This document shows positions 11,068 through 21,058 of a stretch of DNA of 64,000 bases, in pieces. The DNA is taken from assembly GCA_020063625.1 (NCBI GenBank), contig JAICDD010000004.1:1-64000 (forward strand). The letters are read 5' to 3'. The DNA comes from Fusobacteriales bacterium (GTDB lineage Bacteria; Fusobacteriota; Fusobacteriia; Fusobacteriales; Fusobacteriaceae). A program made the position numbers and the translations under genes. Under the pieces are notes generated by a model. That model had not been told where the DNA came from and searched no databases. It was given only the letters and a program-made list of their open reading frames with translations. How positions within the stretch are numbered: position 1 is the first letter of the stretch; every line of letters begins with the position of its first letter.

Positions 11068-11931
11068 ATGAATATTATAGAAAATGATTTTTTAAAAGTA
11101 GAAATAGCTGATAAAGGTGCTGAAATAAAAAAAATAATTAATAAGAAAAATAATCAAAATTATATATGGAAAGGTGATAATAACTATTGGGGGAAAACGG
11201 CACCAGTATTATTTCCTTTTATTGGTGGACAAAAAAATGGTAAATTTATTGTAGATGGAAAAGAGTATTCTCAATTAAAGCATGGATTTGCTAGAGATAA
11301 TGATTTTAAAGTAATAGAAAAAAATCAAACAAAAATAAAATATTTATTTAGTTATTCAGAAGATACATTAAAACAGTATCCTTTTAAATTTAATCTTTAT
11401 ATTATATATACATTAGATGAAAATAGATTAAAAACAGAATATATAGTAGAAAATCTTGATAATAAAGAGATGTATTTCTCTATAGGAGCACATCCTGCAT
11501 TTTCACTTTTAGTAAATGAAAATATAAAATATGAAGATTATTATTTAGAGTTTGAACAAGAAGAGGAATTAAAATCTTTTATTATAGATGGTGTTTTATT
11601 AAAAAAAGAAAAAGTAAACTTAGGGAAAAGAAAAATACTTGAATTAAAAAAAGATACATTTAAAAATGATGCATTTGTTTTTGAAAATCTTAAGTCTAAA
11701 GAGATAACATTAAAAAATAAAAAGGATAATAGACAAGTGAAAGTAATATTTGATAAATTTCCATATTTAGCACTTTGGAATGTAGTAAATGCAGAGTTTG
11801 TATGTATAGAACCTTGGTGTGGAGTAAATGACTTTACTGATTTTAATGGAGAATTAAAAGATAAAATAGGAGTAGAAAAATTAGAAGAATTAGGAAAATT
11901 TAAGAGAGAGTTAATTTTTGAGATAGTATAA
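11068..11931 (+). CDS. aldose 1-epimerase family protein
   Basis: KGAEIKKIINKKNNQNYIWKGDNNYWGKTAPVLFPFIGG...HGFARD...IGAHPAFSL...CIEPWCGVND. Confidence 0.85.
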   Translation: MNIIENDFLKVEIADKGAEIKKIINKKNNQNYIWKGDNNYWGKTAPVLFPFIGGQKNGKFIVDGKEYSQLKHGFARDNDFKVIEKNQTKIKYLFSYSEDTLKQYPFKFNLYIIYTLDENRLKTEYIVENLDNKEMYFSIGAHPAFSLLVNENIKYEDYYLEFEQEEELKSFIIDGVLLKKEKVNLGKRKILELKKDTFKNDAFVFENLKSKEITLKNKKDNRQVKVIFDKFPYLALWNVVNAEFVCIEPWCGVNDFTDFNGELKDKIGVEKLEELGKFKRELIFEIV

Positions 11932-11948
11932 TTTGGAGGAGATGAAAA

Positions 11949-13118
11949 ATGGCAAAAAAAGATTATTATGAAGTATTGGGAGTATCCAAAACTGCTAGTG
12001 ATGCCGAAATAAAAAAAGCATATAGAAAACTTGCTATGAAATATCATCCTGATAAGTTTACAAGTGCTAGTGATGCTGAAAAAAAAGAAGCAGAATTAAA
12101 ATTTAAAGAGATAAATGATGCATATCAAGTATTGTCAGATAAAGATAAAAGAGCAAAATATGACCAATTTGGACATGCTGCATTTGATGGAATGGGTGGA
12201 GCAGGAGGCTCTGGATTTGGAGGATTCTCAGATTTTGGAGGATTTGAAGATTTAGGCGATATATTTAGTTCATTTTTTGGAGGTGGATTTGGTGGAGGCT
12301 CTAGTAGATCTAGAGTTAGACCAGGTAGTGACCTTAGATATAATTTAGAATTAACATTAGAAGAAGTAGCTTTTGGAGTAGAAAAAGAGATAACTTATAG
12401 AAGAACAGGAAAATGTCATACATGTAATGGTACAGGAGCAAAACCAGGTACAAAAATAAAAACATGTAGTAAATGTAATGGTACAGGTAAAATAAGAGAA
12501 AGACAACAAACAATGTTTGGTATTTTTGAAAATGTAGCAGAATGTGATGTATGTCATGGAAAAGGTGAAATACCAGAAGAAAAATGTCATACATGTAATG
12601 GTACAGGAGTAGAAAGAGAAAAAGTAACTAAAAAAGTAAAAATACCTGCAGGAATAGAAGAAAATCAAAGATTAAGACTTAGTGGAATGGGAGATGCTAG
12701 TACAACTGGTGGTCCTAATGGTGATCTTTATATCTATATTACTGTAAAACCACATGAAATATTTGAAAGAATAGATGATAATGTAGTATGTGAAGTACCT
12801 ATTAGCTTTGCAACAGCTTCTCTTGGAGGAGAGATAGAAGTACCTACTTTAGAAGGAACAGTAAAAATAAAAATACCAGCAGGTACTCAAAATGGAAAAG
12901 TATTCAAACTAAAAGGAAAAGGAATAAATAATTCTAGAGGATTTGGTAGAGGAGACCAACTTGTAAAAATACTTGTAGAGGTGCCAACAAATCTTACAAA
13001 AGAACAAAAAGAATTAATAGAAAAATTAGATGAAACATTTAAAAAAGACAATAAACAACATAAATTAGGAAAAAAGTTTAAAGATGCAGTAGATAAATTT
13101 AAATCAATGTTTGAATAA
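11949..13118 (+). CDS. dnaJ: molecular chaperone DnaJ
   Basis: J-domain with HPD (KYHPDKF), G/F region, four CxxCxGxG zinc repeats. Confidence 0.98.
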   Translation: MAKKDYYEVLGVSKTASDAEIKKAYRKLAMKYHPDKFTSASDAEKKEAELKFKEINDAYQVLSDKDKRAKYDQFGHAAFDGMGGAGGSGFGGFSDFGGFEDLGDIFSSFFGGGFGGGSSRSRVRPGSDLRYNLELTLEEVAFGVEKEITYRRTGKCHTCNGTGAKPGTKIKTCSKCNGTGKIRERQQTMFGIFENVAECDVCHGKGEIPEEKCHTCNGTGVEREKVTKKVKIPAGIEENQRLRLSGMGDASTTGGPNGDLYIYITVKPHEIFERIDDNVVCEVPISFATASLGGEIEVPTLEGTVKIKIPAGTQNGKVFKLKGKGINNSRGFGRGDQLVKILVEVPTNLTKEQKELIEKLDETFKKDNKQHKLGKKFKDAVDKFKSMFE

Positions 13119-13128
13119 AAATAATTTA

Positions 13129-13230
13129 GATAACCGAAAAGTTACTTTCATCATATAAATTAAAAACGAACTCTTTAAAATTAAGAGTTCGTTTAATTAA
13201 TTTATATTTTAGTGTTCTTTTTCAGTTATC
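13129..13230. repeat. dispersed palindromic repeat copy B
   Basis: GATAACCGAAAAGTTA...AAACGAACTCTTTAAAATTAAGAGTTCGTTT...CTTTTTCAGTTATC; starts 10 nt after dnaJ stop. Confidence 0.85.
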
Positions 13231-13305
13231 TTTAAATTATATTTGAAAAAAAAAAGTTACTGTGATATACTTTTTTATGAGTAAAATATATTATAGGAGG
13301 AAATT

Positions 13306-13620
13306 ATGTTAAATCAATTTATATCTTATGCAGCTGATGCGACTCAAAATCCTGCAGCAGGAATAATAAATTTAGTAGTAGTTCTTGTTGTATGGGGAGG
13401 AATTTTTTATTTTTTATTAATAAGACCAAACAAAAAAAGAGAAAAACAACATAAAGAAATGTTGTCAAATCTTAAAGTTGGAGATGTAGTAATAACTACT
13501 GGAGGGATAAAAGGAGAGATAGTAGCTATAACAGATGAATTTATCGAGCTTAGAGTAGATAAAGGTGTAAAAATAAGCTTTAAAAAATCTGTAATAGCAA
13601 CTGTATATAAAAGTAAATAA
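13306..13620 (+). CDS. yajC: preprotein translocase subunit YajC
   Basis: FYFLLIRPNKKREKQHKEMLSNLKVGDVVITTGGIKGEIVAI. Confidence 0.95.
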   Translation: MLNQFISYAADATQNPAAGIINLVVVLVVWGGIFYFLLIRPNKKREKQHKEMLSNLKVGDVVITTGGIKGEIVAITDEFIELRVDKGVKISFKKSVIATVYKSK

Positions 13621-13624
13621 ATAT

Positions 13625-13729
13625 TGGGAGACTGAAAAGATAAGTTTTATTGAATAAATTAGAAAAGGACTCTTTAAAATTAAGAACTTTTTAAACTGAT
13701 TTATTTTAAACTGTACTTTTCAGTCACCT
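13625..13729. repeat. dispersed palindromic repeat copy C
   Basis: GGGAGACTGAAAAG...AAAGGACTCTTTAAAATTAAGAACTTTTT...CTTTTCAGTCACC followed by T8; 5 nt after yajC stop. Confidence 0.88.
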
Positions 13730-13754
13730 TTTTTTTAGATAAAGGGGTAAATTA

Positions 13755-14777
13755 ATGAATAAACTAAAAATTGGTATACTTTATTTTCTGTGTTTTTTAT
13801 CTATATTTGGATTTGATATACAAAATATAAGATTTAATGATGAACCAAAACAAATAGTATTAGATATAAAAGGGGAAAACTCTCCTAAATATAGTGTAAA
13901 TTATGATGAAGTAACAAGGCTTATTTTTTTAGAAGTAGAAAATAGTAAATTATTAGAAAATATAGATAAAAAAATAGAAAAAGATGATGATTACATAGAA
14001 AAAATAGAAGCTATAGAATTAAATGAATCAACGGCTTTTTTTATAACACTAAAAGAAGAAGTAAAATATAAAGTAAGTACTTGGTATAATCCTACAAGAA
14101 TAGTTTTTAATTTACAAAAAGATAGTGATAAACCGATAATAGTAATAGATCCAGGTCATGGTGGACAAGATCCTGGAGCTGTAAATGGAAGGTATAAAGA
14201 AAAAGATCTTGTACTTAGTGTATCAAAATATTTAAGAGATATTTTAAAAAATGATTTTAAAGTTATTATGACAAGATCAACAGATGAATTTATTAGTCTA
14301 GGCGAAAGAAGTAGAATAGCAAATAAATATAATGCTAATTTATTAATAAGTATACATGCTAATGCAAGTCCATCAAAATCAGCAAATGGGTTTGAAGTTT
14401 TTTATTATTCAAAAAATCAAACAGAATATGCAAAACAACTTGCAAATTTTGAAAATAGTGTAGAAGAAAAGTTTGGTGGAAGTATTACAGCAACAGATTT
14501 AATAGTGAATGATATATTATATAGACAAAATCAAGAAAGGTCTGCCTTTTTAGCAAATAAATTAATAGAATATTATCCTATAAAATTAGGAATGGAAAAA
14601 AGAGGGAGTCACGGAGCTAATTTAGCAGTTTTAAGAGGAACAAATGCACCATCAATACTTATAGAATTAGGATTTATTACAAATAATAGTGAAGCAAGTA
14701 AAATGTTTAAAGAAGCTACTAAAAAAACAATGGCACAAAGTATAGCAAAAATAGTAAAAGAATATTTTGATAAATAG
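13755..14777 (+). CDS. N-acetylmuramoyl-L-alanine amidase (AMIN + Amidase_3)
   Basis: IVIDPGHGGQDPGAVNG...ISIHANASPS...VLRGTNAPSILIELGFITN. Confidence 0.93.
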   Translation: MNKLKIGILYFLCFLSIFGFDIQNIRFNDEPKQIVLDIKGENSPKYSVNYDEVTRLIFLEVENSKLLENIDKKIEKDDDYIEKIEAIELNESTAFFITLKEEVKYKVSTWYNPTRIVFNLQKDSDKPIIVIDPGHGGQDPGAVNGRYKEKDLVLSVSKYLRDILKNDFKVIMTRSTDEFISLGERSRIANKYNANLLISIHANASPSKSANGFEVFYYSKNQTEYAKQLANFENSVEEKFGGSITATDLIVNDILYRQNQERSAFLANKLIEYYPIKLGMEKRGSHGANLAVLRGTNAPSILIELGFITNNSEASKMFKEATKKTMAQSIAKIVKEYFDK

Positions 14778-14789
14778 TGAGGAGAAAAA

Positions 14790-15335
14790 TTGAAAAAATA
14801 TATTTGGATAAATGTTGTAATAGGAGTATTGTTGATAATTTCAATAGTCTTTCATAAAAAATATGTTTTAGATTATGATTTTACTAAGACAAAAAAGATA
14901 TATTCAAAAGAGGATAAAATAGAAAAAATAGAATATGAAAGTATAGACATATATATTCCAGATATAAATTTTAATAAATTAATTCCTTTAAGAACTAAAA
15001 TAGAAAAAACAGAAAATACAAGTAAAAAAATACGTATTATTTATAATGAAATAGTAGATAATACTCAGGATTTACCACAAGCTTTTATAAATAAAAATGT
15101 TATTTTGAAAAATATTTTTATTAAAAAAGGTGTTTTATATCTAAATTTTAATAAAAAGCTGGTGGAAAATATAAAAAATGAAAAACAAGAACTTTTAGTA
15201 ATTTACTCATTAGTAAATAGTTTTACAGGTGTAGAAGGAATTGAAAAAGTTAAAATTTTAATAGAAAACGAAGAACAAGAAAAATTAAAATTTTATAATA
15301 TAACTAATTATTTTGAAAAGGATTTAACTATTTAA
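14790..15335 (+). CDS. GerMN-domain protein, membrane anchored
   Basis: N-terminal TM plus LPQAFINKNVILKNIFIKKGVLYLNFNKKLVENI...LVIYSLVNSFTGVEGIEKVKILIE. Confidence 0.75.
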   Translation: MKKYIWINVVIGVLLIISIVFHKKYVLDYDFTKTKKIYSKEDKIEKIEYESIDIYIPDINFNKLIPLRTKIEKTENTSKKIRIIYNEIVDNTQDLPQAFINKNVILKNIFIKKGVLYLNFNKKLVENIKNEKQELLVIYSLVNSFTGVEGIEKVKILIENEEQEKLKFYNITNYFEKDLTI

Positions 15336-15347
15336 AAAAAGGAGAAA

Positions 15348-16700
15348 ATGATGCTTTTTATAATAGGAATTTTATTTGTTTCAATTGTAATATTTTTTGT
15401 ATATTTAATGATTTTTTATGGGAGACAAGTAATAATAGGTGATGCTGAAAATTTTTATAAAACAGGAAATATAGAAAAAGCAATAGAGAATTTAAAAAAT
15501 TATAAATCAACTAGACCAAATGATATAAAAGCTAGATTACTTCTTGCTAAAATATATTATGAACAAGGAAATAAAGTTGAAAGTTTAAAAGAATATATTA
15601 GTGTTTCATTAAATAAAAAAGCAACTCCTGAAGAAAAAGGAGATGCTTATGCGATGATAACTAAAATGTATTTAGAACAAAAAGATTATAATAAAGCAAT
15701 AGAGTATGTAATAAATGGATTAAAAGTTAATAATAGAAATCCTTTGTTATTTTGTTATTTAGGAATGATTTATGGTGTAATGGGAAAAGAAGCAAAAGCT
15801 ATTAGAGCATTTAATGAAGCTCTTACTTTAGATAGGTCACATATACTTACTAGATTAGAATTAGCAAAATTACATCTTAAAACAAAAAATAAATTTAAAG
15901 CTAGATTTCAATTAAAAAAAGTAATAGAGCTTGATCCATTTAATGATGAAGCAAAATATGAGTTAGCAAAAATTCATTATGAAGAAGATGAATTAGAAGA
16001 CGCTGCAAAATTAATGGAACAATTAAAAGAAATAGAAGGAAGAGAAGAGCTATATTATACAGTTTTATTAAAATATTATATTGAACAAGATAATCTAGAG
16101 AGACAAGAGAGTATAATAAAGAAAATGCTTGAATTAGATGATATATTTAAAGCTGAAAAACCTTCACTTTTATATGATTTAGGAATGATTTATGAAAAAC
16201 AAGATGAATATGAAAAAGCATTAGAATACTTTAAATTAGTAAAAGAATACAATCCGCGATATAAAGATATTGAAAGTAGAATTCAAAATATAATAAAAAT
16301 ATTAAATCCAGAAGAATATGAGAAAATGATAGATGGAATAGATTATGGAATATTAGAACTAGATGACTTATTAGATTTATTTAAAAGTGTAATAGAAAAA
16401 TTAGGACTAAAGTTAGCTTATGAAATAGAAGAGAGTAAAGATAAAATTATGGCAATGGCAGTAGACCAATATAATCCAAAAGACAAGTTTTTAGTACAAA
16501 TAATGAATATTGATAGAGATATTACAGTAAGAGACCTGCAGCTTTTTGTTGAACAATTTGAAATACATAAAGCTACAAATGGTATATTTATAACAACAAA
16601 AACATATAATGAGCAAGCTGTAACTTATGCAGAAGCATTAGAAAATGTAGAGTTATTAGACAAAATGCATTTATATGATTTAGTTGGTGAATTAGAATAA
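15348..16700 (+). CDS. membrane-anchored TPR protein with degenerate Mrr-like restriction endonuclease-fold C-terminus
   Basis: N-terminal TM, multiple TPRs, C-terminal ITVRDLQLFVEQFEIHKATNGIFITTKTYNEQAVTYAEALENVELLDKMHLYDL, Mrr_cat-like. Confidence 0.75.
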   Translation: MMLFIIGILFVSIVIFFVYLMIFYGRQVIIGDAENFYKTGNIEKAIENLKNYKSTRPNDIKARLLLAKIYYEQGNKVESLKEYISVSLNKKATPEEKGDAYAMITKMYLEQKDYNKAIEYVINGLKVNNRNPLLFCYLGMIYGVMGKEAKAIRAFNEALTLDRSHILTRLELAKLHLKTKNKFKARFQLKKVIELDPFNDEAKYELAKIHYEEDELEDAAKLMEQLKEIEGREELYYTVLLKYYIEQDNLERQESIIKKMLELDDIFKAEKPSLLYDLGMIYEKQDEYEKALEYFKLVKEYNPRYKDIESRIQNIIKILNPEEYEKMIDGIDYGILELDDLLDLFKSVIEKLGLKLAYEIEESKDKIMAMAVDQYNPKDKFLVQIMNIDRDITVRDLQLFVEQFEIHKATNGIFITTKTYNEQAVTYAEALENVELLDKMHLYDLVGELE

Positions 16701-16703
16701 TAA

Positions 16704-16746
16704 AAAACGGACCGAAAACAAGTTTATTAATAATTTCGGTCTGTTA
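16704..16746. terminator. hairpin after the TPR gene, possible minimal relative of the palindromic repeat family
   Basis: AACGGACCGAAA-ACAAGTTTATTAATAA-TTTCGGTCTGTT. Confidence 0.65.
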
Positions 16747-16770
16747 ATATTTTTTGAATGGAGTGATTTT

Positions 16771-17349
16771 ATGATAAATTATGCTAAAAAAAATAGATTT
16801 ATTAAAGAAAAAATAAAAGAGTTTGCAACAGAAAGAAGATATAAACATATACTTTCTGTTGTAGATATGGCAAAAAAATTAGCTAATCATTATAATGTAA
16901 ATGTAGATAAAGTAGAAACAGCAGCTCTTTTACATGATGTATCAAAACATTTTACTTTAAATGAAATGTTAAATTTTTTAGATAAAGAAGAGATAGAAAA
17001 AGAGTATTTATTAGGTGAGTTGTTACATGGTTATGCAGGTGCTGTATTTTCTAGAAATTTTTTTAAAATAAATGATAAAGATATATTAAATGCAATAAAA
17101 TATCATACAATTGGAAGAAAAGCTATGAGTATTTATGAAAAAATAATATATATAGCTGATGCGGTAGAAGAAACAAGAAATTATGAAGGAGTAGAAAAGA
17201 TAAGAAAATTAGCATTTGAAGATATAGATTTAGCTATTTTAAAAGAAGCTAATTTAAAAATAAAATTTTTAATAGATAAAAATGTAATAATTCATCCTAG
17301 TACGCTAGAGATGCGAAATTATTATTTAAATAAAATATATGGAAGATAG
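16771..17349 (+). CDS. yqeK: YqeK-type HD-domain hydrolase (diadenosine tetraphosphatase family)
   Basis: RYKHILSVVDMAKKLA...ETAALLHDVSKHF...HTIGRKAMSIYEKIIYIADAVEETRNY. Confidence 0.9.
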   Translation: MINYAKKNRFIKEKIKEFATERRYKHILSVVDMAKKLANHYNVNVDKVETAALLHDVSKHFTLNEMLNFLDKEEIEKEYLLGELLHGYAGAVFSRNFFKINDKDILNAIKYHTIGRKAMSIYEKIIYIADAVEETRNYEGVEKIRKLAFEDIDLAILKEANLKIKFLIDKNVIIHPSTLEMRNYYLNKIYGR

Positions 17350-17357
17350 GAGTAAAA

Positions 17358-19475
17358 ATGATAGATAGAGAATTAGAAATATTAAGAGAACATTTAAAAA
17401 TAAAAAAGAAAGCAGTGACAATAAAAGAGCTTTTTAGTATAGTAAGTTGGTCACCTAAAAAAAAGAAAAATAATATGAATATTATAGATAAATGGATAGA
17501 AAATGGTGATTTAGTAAAATTAAAAAGTGGAAAATATAATATACCAGAAAATATTGGATATATAAAAGGGACATTAGATGTAGTAAAAAATAGATTTGCA
17601 TTTGTTGATGGTGAAGAGTTTAGTGTATTTGTTCCAAAATCAAAATTTAATGGTGCATTTTCAGGAGATACTGTACTTGTAAAAATAACTAAAGAAAATG
17701 AAGATGGAAAAAACAAAGAGGGAGAAGTAGAAAAAGTATTAAAAAGAGAGAATGATAAAATAATAGGAATTTTACAAAGAAAACCTAATTTTGGATTTGT
17801 AGTTCCATTTCAAAATTTTGGTAAAGATATATTTATACCTAAAAATAAAATGCAAAATGCAAAAGATGGTGAATTAGTATTAGTTGAAATTACTTTTTGG
17901 GGAAATAATGATAAAAAACCAGAGGGAAAAATAGTAGATATATTAGGAGATCCATTTGATAGTGAGGTAATGATAGAAGCTCTTTTAAAAAGAGAAGGAA
18001 TACAAGAGGAATTTCCTTTAGAAGTAAAAAAAGAGATAAATAAATTAGTTTCAACTAATTATGAAATTGATGAAAATAGAGTAGACTTAAGAGATTATAA
18101 TATAATTACAATAGATGGTGCAGATGCAAAAGACCTTGATGATGCAGTATATGTAGAAAAAAATGGAGAAAATTATAGACTTATAGTAAGTATAGCAGAT
18201 GTTAGTTATTATGTAAAAGAGGGTTCAGCACTAGATGAAGAAGCATATAAAAGAGGAAATTCTATATATTTAGTAGATAGAGTAATACCTATGTTTCCAA
18301 AAGAGCTTTCAAATGGATTATGTTCTTTAAATCCATATGAAGATAAATTTACTTTTACATGTGATATGATAATAGATAAAAAAGGTAGAGTAATAGATCA
18401 TAAAGTATATAAATCTGTAATACGTAGTGTAGAAAGAATGACATATAGAGATGTAAATGAGATATATAAAGGAAATGAAGAATTAAGTAATAAATATTCA
18501 AATATAAAAGAAATGCTTTTTTTAATGTTAGAACTATCTAAAATTCTTAGACAAGTAAAAAAATCAAGAGGTGCTATAGATTTTGATTTACCAGAAATCA
18601 AAGTAGTATTAGATGAAAATAAAAAAGTTGATTATATAAAAACTAGAGAAAGAGGAGAAGCGGAAAAAGTAATAGAAGATTTTATGATTGCTGCAAATGA
18701 AACTGTTGCTGAAAAAATATTTTGGTTAGAAATACCTTCAATATATCGTACACATGATAAACCAGATGAAGAAAGACTTTTAAAACTTAATGAATCACTT
18801 TCAAAATTTGGATATAATTTGCACAATTTAGATGAATTACATCCAGGAAAATTTCAAAAAATAATAGAAGATTCAAAAGAAAAAGGTATAAATATGATAA
18901 TTCATAAACTTATACTTATGTCTTTAAAACAAGCAAGATATACAAAAGAAAATACAGGACATTTTGGATTATCGTCAACATATTATACACATTTTACCTC
19001 TCCAATAAGAAGATATGCTGATTTAGTTGTACATAGAGTACTTACAGATACACTTTCAAAGTATCCATCTAAAAAAAGAATAAAATATCTTGATAATACT
19101 CTTGATGAAGTAGGGAAACACATATCTAAAACTGAAAGAGCAGCAATGAGTATAGAAGAAGAAAGCATTAGAATAAAAGTAGTAGAATATATGAAAGATA
19201 AAATTGGTAATGAATACAGTGCTATAATTACAGGAATGAATAAAAATGGTATATTTATGGAAACAGAAGAGTATATAGATTGTTTTTATAATGTGATTCA
19301 ATCAAAATCATATCATGAATATGATGAAGAGAGCTTAACTATGATAGATACAGATAATAATATTACATATAAAATTGGTGATAAATTGAAAGTAATGATA
19401 GTAAGAGTAGATATGAAAGAATTAGAAATAGAAGTTATTCCTATTGAAATGATAGAAAAAAATAGTGAGAGTTAA
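17358..19475 (+). CDS. rnr: ribonuclease R
   Basis: RNB core ITIDGADAKDLDDAVYVEK...IYRTHDKPDEERL...HFTSPIRRYADLVVHR and C-terminal S1. Confidence 0.96.
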   Translation: MIDRELEILREHLKIKKKAVTIKELFSIVSWSPKKKKNNMNIIDKWIENGDLVKLKSGKYNIPENIGYIKGTLDVVKNRFAFVDGEEFSVFVPKSKFNGAFSGDTVLVKITKENEDGKNKEGEVEKVLKRENDKIIGILQRKPNFGFVVPFQNFGKDIFIPKNKMQNAKDGELVLVEITFWGNNDKKPEGKIVDILGDPFDSEVMIEALLKREGIQEEFPLEVKKEINKLVSTNYEIDENRVDLRDYNIITIDGADAKDLDDAVYVEKNGENYRLIVSIADVSYYVKEGSALDEEAYKRGNSIYLVDRVIPMFPKELSNGLCSLNPYEDKFTFTCDMIIDKKGRVIDHKVYKSVIRSVERMTYRDVNEIYKGNEELSNKYSNIKEMLFLMLELSKILRQVKKSRGAIDFDLPEIKVVLDENKKVDYIKTRERGEAEKVIEDFMIAANETVAEKIFWLEIPSIYRTHDKPDEERLLKLNESLSKFGYNLHNLDELHPGKFQKIIEDSKEKGINMIIHKLILMSLKQARYTKENTGHFGLSSTYYTHFTSPIRRYADLVVHRVLTDTLSKYPSKKRIKYLDNTLDEVGKHISKTERAAMSIEEESIRIKVVEYMKDKIGNEYSAIITGMNKNGIFMETEEYIDCFYNVIQSKSYHEYDEESLTMIDTDNNITYKIGDKLKVMIVRVDMKELEIEVIPIEMIEKNSES

Positions 19476-19491
19476 TCTCACTATTTTTTTG
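19461..19491. terminator. bidirectional terminator overlapping the rnr stop
   Basis: AATAGTGAGA-GTTAA-TCTCACTATTTTTTT. Confidence 0.85.
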
Positions 19492-19798
19492 GAATGGTTA
19501 ACATTAAAAAACCTAAAAAAGCAGGATTATTTGGAGCTAGAGAAGGAGTAACTTCTTTTTTTAAGTTGTTGATAAAATCTCTATATTTAGAGTAAAATTC
19601 ATAACTAGGTTTAGAATTATATTTTATATCTTCAACTTCAAAATAATTAAGAATAGATTTTGTTGTTGTAGGTTTAATTAATAAATCCTTTTCAAGATTA
19701 TGTTTTTTAGATACTTTAATCATTTCAGGGTCATTAAAACCTTCAGGATAAGTTTCAAAGAATTTTTCTTCTAAATTTTTTATTTTTTTGTTATTCAT
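19481..19798 (-). CDS. hypothetical protein, 105 aa
   Basis: ATG with upstream GGAGGTG on minus strand; ends in the shared terminator. Confidence 0.6.
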   Translation of the reverse strand: MNNKKIKNLEEKFFETYPEGFNDPEMIKVSKKHNLEKDLLIKPTTTKSILNYFEVEDIKYNSKPSYEFYSKYRDFINNLKKEVTPSLAPNNPAFLGFLMLTIPKK

Positions 19799-19874
19799 AA
19801 TACACCTCCACAGTTTAATATTAATATTATTTAGGGTAAAAAATCAAGTTTGAGATAAATAAAATTATTAAAAT

Positions 19875-19903
19875 TTGTAATAATAAAGAAAATATATTAT
19901 AAT
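19875..19903 (+). promoter_or_regulatory. promoter of the D-Ala-D-Ala carboxypeptidase gene
   Basis: TTGTAA-N17-TATAAT. Confidence 0.65.
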
Positions 19904-19935
19904 AAGTTTTGAAAATATAGTTTGGAGGTAATAAA

Positions 19936-21030
19936 TTGAAAAAAATTATTTTTTATATTTTTTTAATATTAAATGTAATAGTAAATGCAGATTATGTATC
20001 TAAATTGACAATGGATACAAATGGAAATATTATTGATGGTAAAAATATTTATTTAAAACATCCAACAGCATCTATTGCAAAACTTATGACATCGGTAATA
20101 GTAGTAGATGAAATAAGAAATGGAAATATAAAGTGGAATGATAAAGTTAAAATATCATTAAATGCAGCAAAAGTAGGAGGAAGTAGAATATCACTTAATA
20201 TAGGTGAAGTAGTAACAGTAAAAGATTTACTATATGCAACTCTTATTTATTCAGCAAATAATGCTGCATATGCACTTGCAGAGTATACGTATAAAGATGT
20301 AGAAAAGTTTGTAGAAAAAATGAATGAAAAAGCAAAAGAATTAGGTTTAAAAGATACAAAATATTATACACCAACTGGATTACCAAGTGATATGACAGGA
20401 AAAGGAATGGATATATCAACAGCTTATGACATATCAAAATTATCACTTGAAATATTTAAAAATTATAAAGAGATAATGGAAATTGTAAAACTAAAAACAG
20501 CAAAAATTAAAAATAATAAATATACAATAGAAACAAGAAATAATTTTTTAAAAAAAGATTTAGGAGTAGTAGGATTGAAAACAGGGCATCATGATAGTGC
20601 AGGGTATAATATGAGTGTTATTGTAGATAGAGAAAATTTTGATATTATCCTAGTAATTTTAGGAGCTCCTAGCGAAAAAAATAGAGATGAAGAAATAGAA
20701 AAAGAGATAAATTATGTATATGATAATTATGAAATAAAAACTTTAGTAAAAAAAGGTGATTTTATTATTCAAGCAAAAGTAATTGATGGTAAAAAAAATA
20801 CTATAGATTTATATGCTGATAGAGATTATGCTACATTAATAAAAAAAGATTGGAAATTAGAAAAAGTAGTTTATTTACCAGAAAATATTTATGCACCAAT
20901 AGAAGAAAATAAAGAGATAGGTACATATGTAATTAGATATAATAATAGAGAATTAGCAAGAATAAAATTAGTGAATAAAGAAAAGATGTTAAAGGGAAAT
21001 ATAATTGATGAAATTGTTAAAAAGTTTTAG
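19936..21030 (+). CDS. D-alanyl-D-alanine carboxypeptidase (PBP5/6 family)
   Basis: SxxK (SIAKLM), SxN (SANNAAYA), KTG (LKTGHHDSAG); signal peptide. Confidence 0.93.
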   Translation: MKKIIFYIFLILNVIVNADYVSKLTMDTNGNIIDGKNIYLKHPTASIAKLMTSVIVVDEIRNGNIKWNDKVKISLNAAKVGGSRISLNIGEVVTVKDLLYATLIYSANNAAYALAEYTYKDVEKFVEKMNEKAKELGLKDTKYYTPTGLPSDMTGKGMDISTAYDISKLSLEIFKNYKEIMEIVKLKTAKIKNNKYTIETRNNFLKKDLGVVGLKTGHHDSAGYNMSVIVDRENFDIILVILGAPSEKNRDEEIEKEINYVYDNYEIKTLVKKGDFIIQAKVIDGKKNTIDLYADRDYATLIKKDWKLEKVVYLPENIYAPIEENKEIGTYVIRYNNRELARIKLVNKEKMLKGNIIDEIVKKF

Positions 21031-21058
21031 AAAATAAAAAACTAAAAAAGGAGAAAAA

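Noticed and set aside
12415-12610. near-identical repeated DNA TGTCATACATGTAATGGTACAGG in dnaJ
   Set aside because: Explained by the repeated CHTCNGTG zinc-binding motif, not a mobile or CRISPR repeat.
12334-12668. minus-strand ORFs opposite the DnaJ zinc-finger region
   Set aside because: Repetitive Tyr/Phe/Cys content is the complement of the CxxCxGxG repeats.
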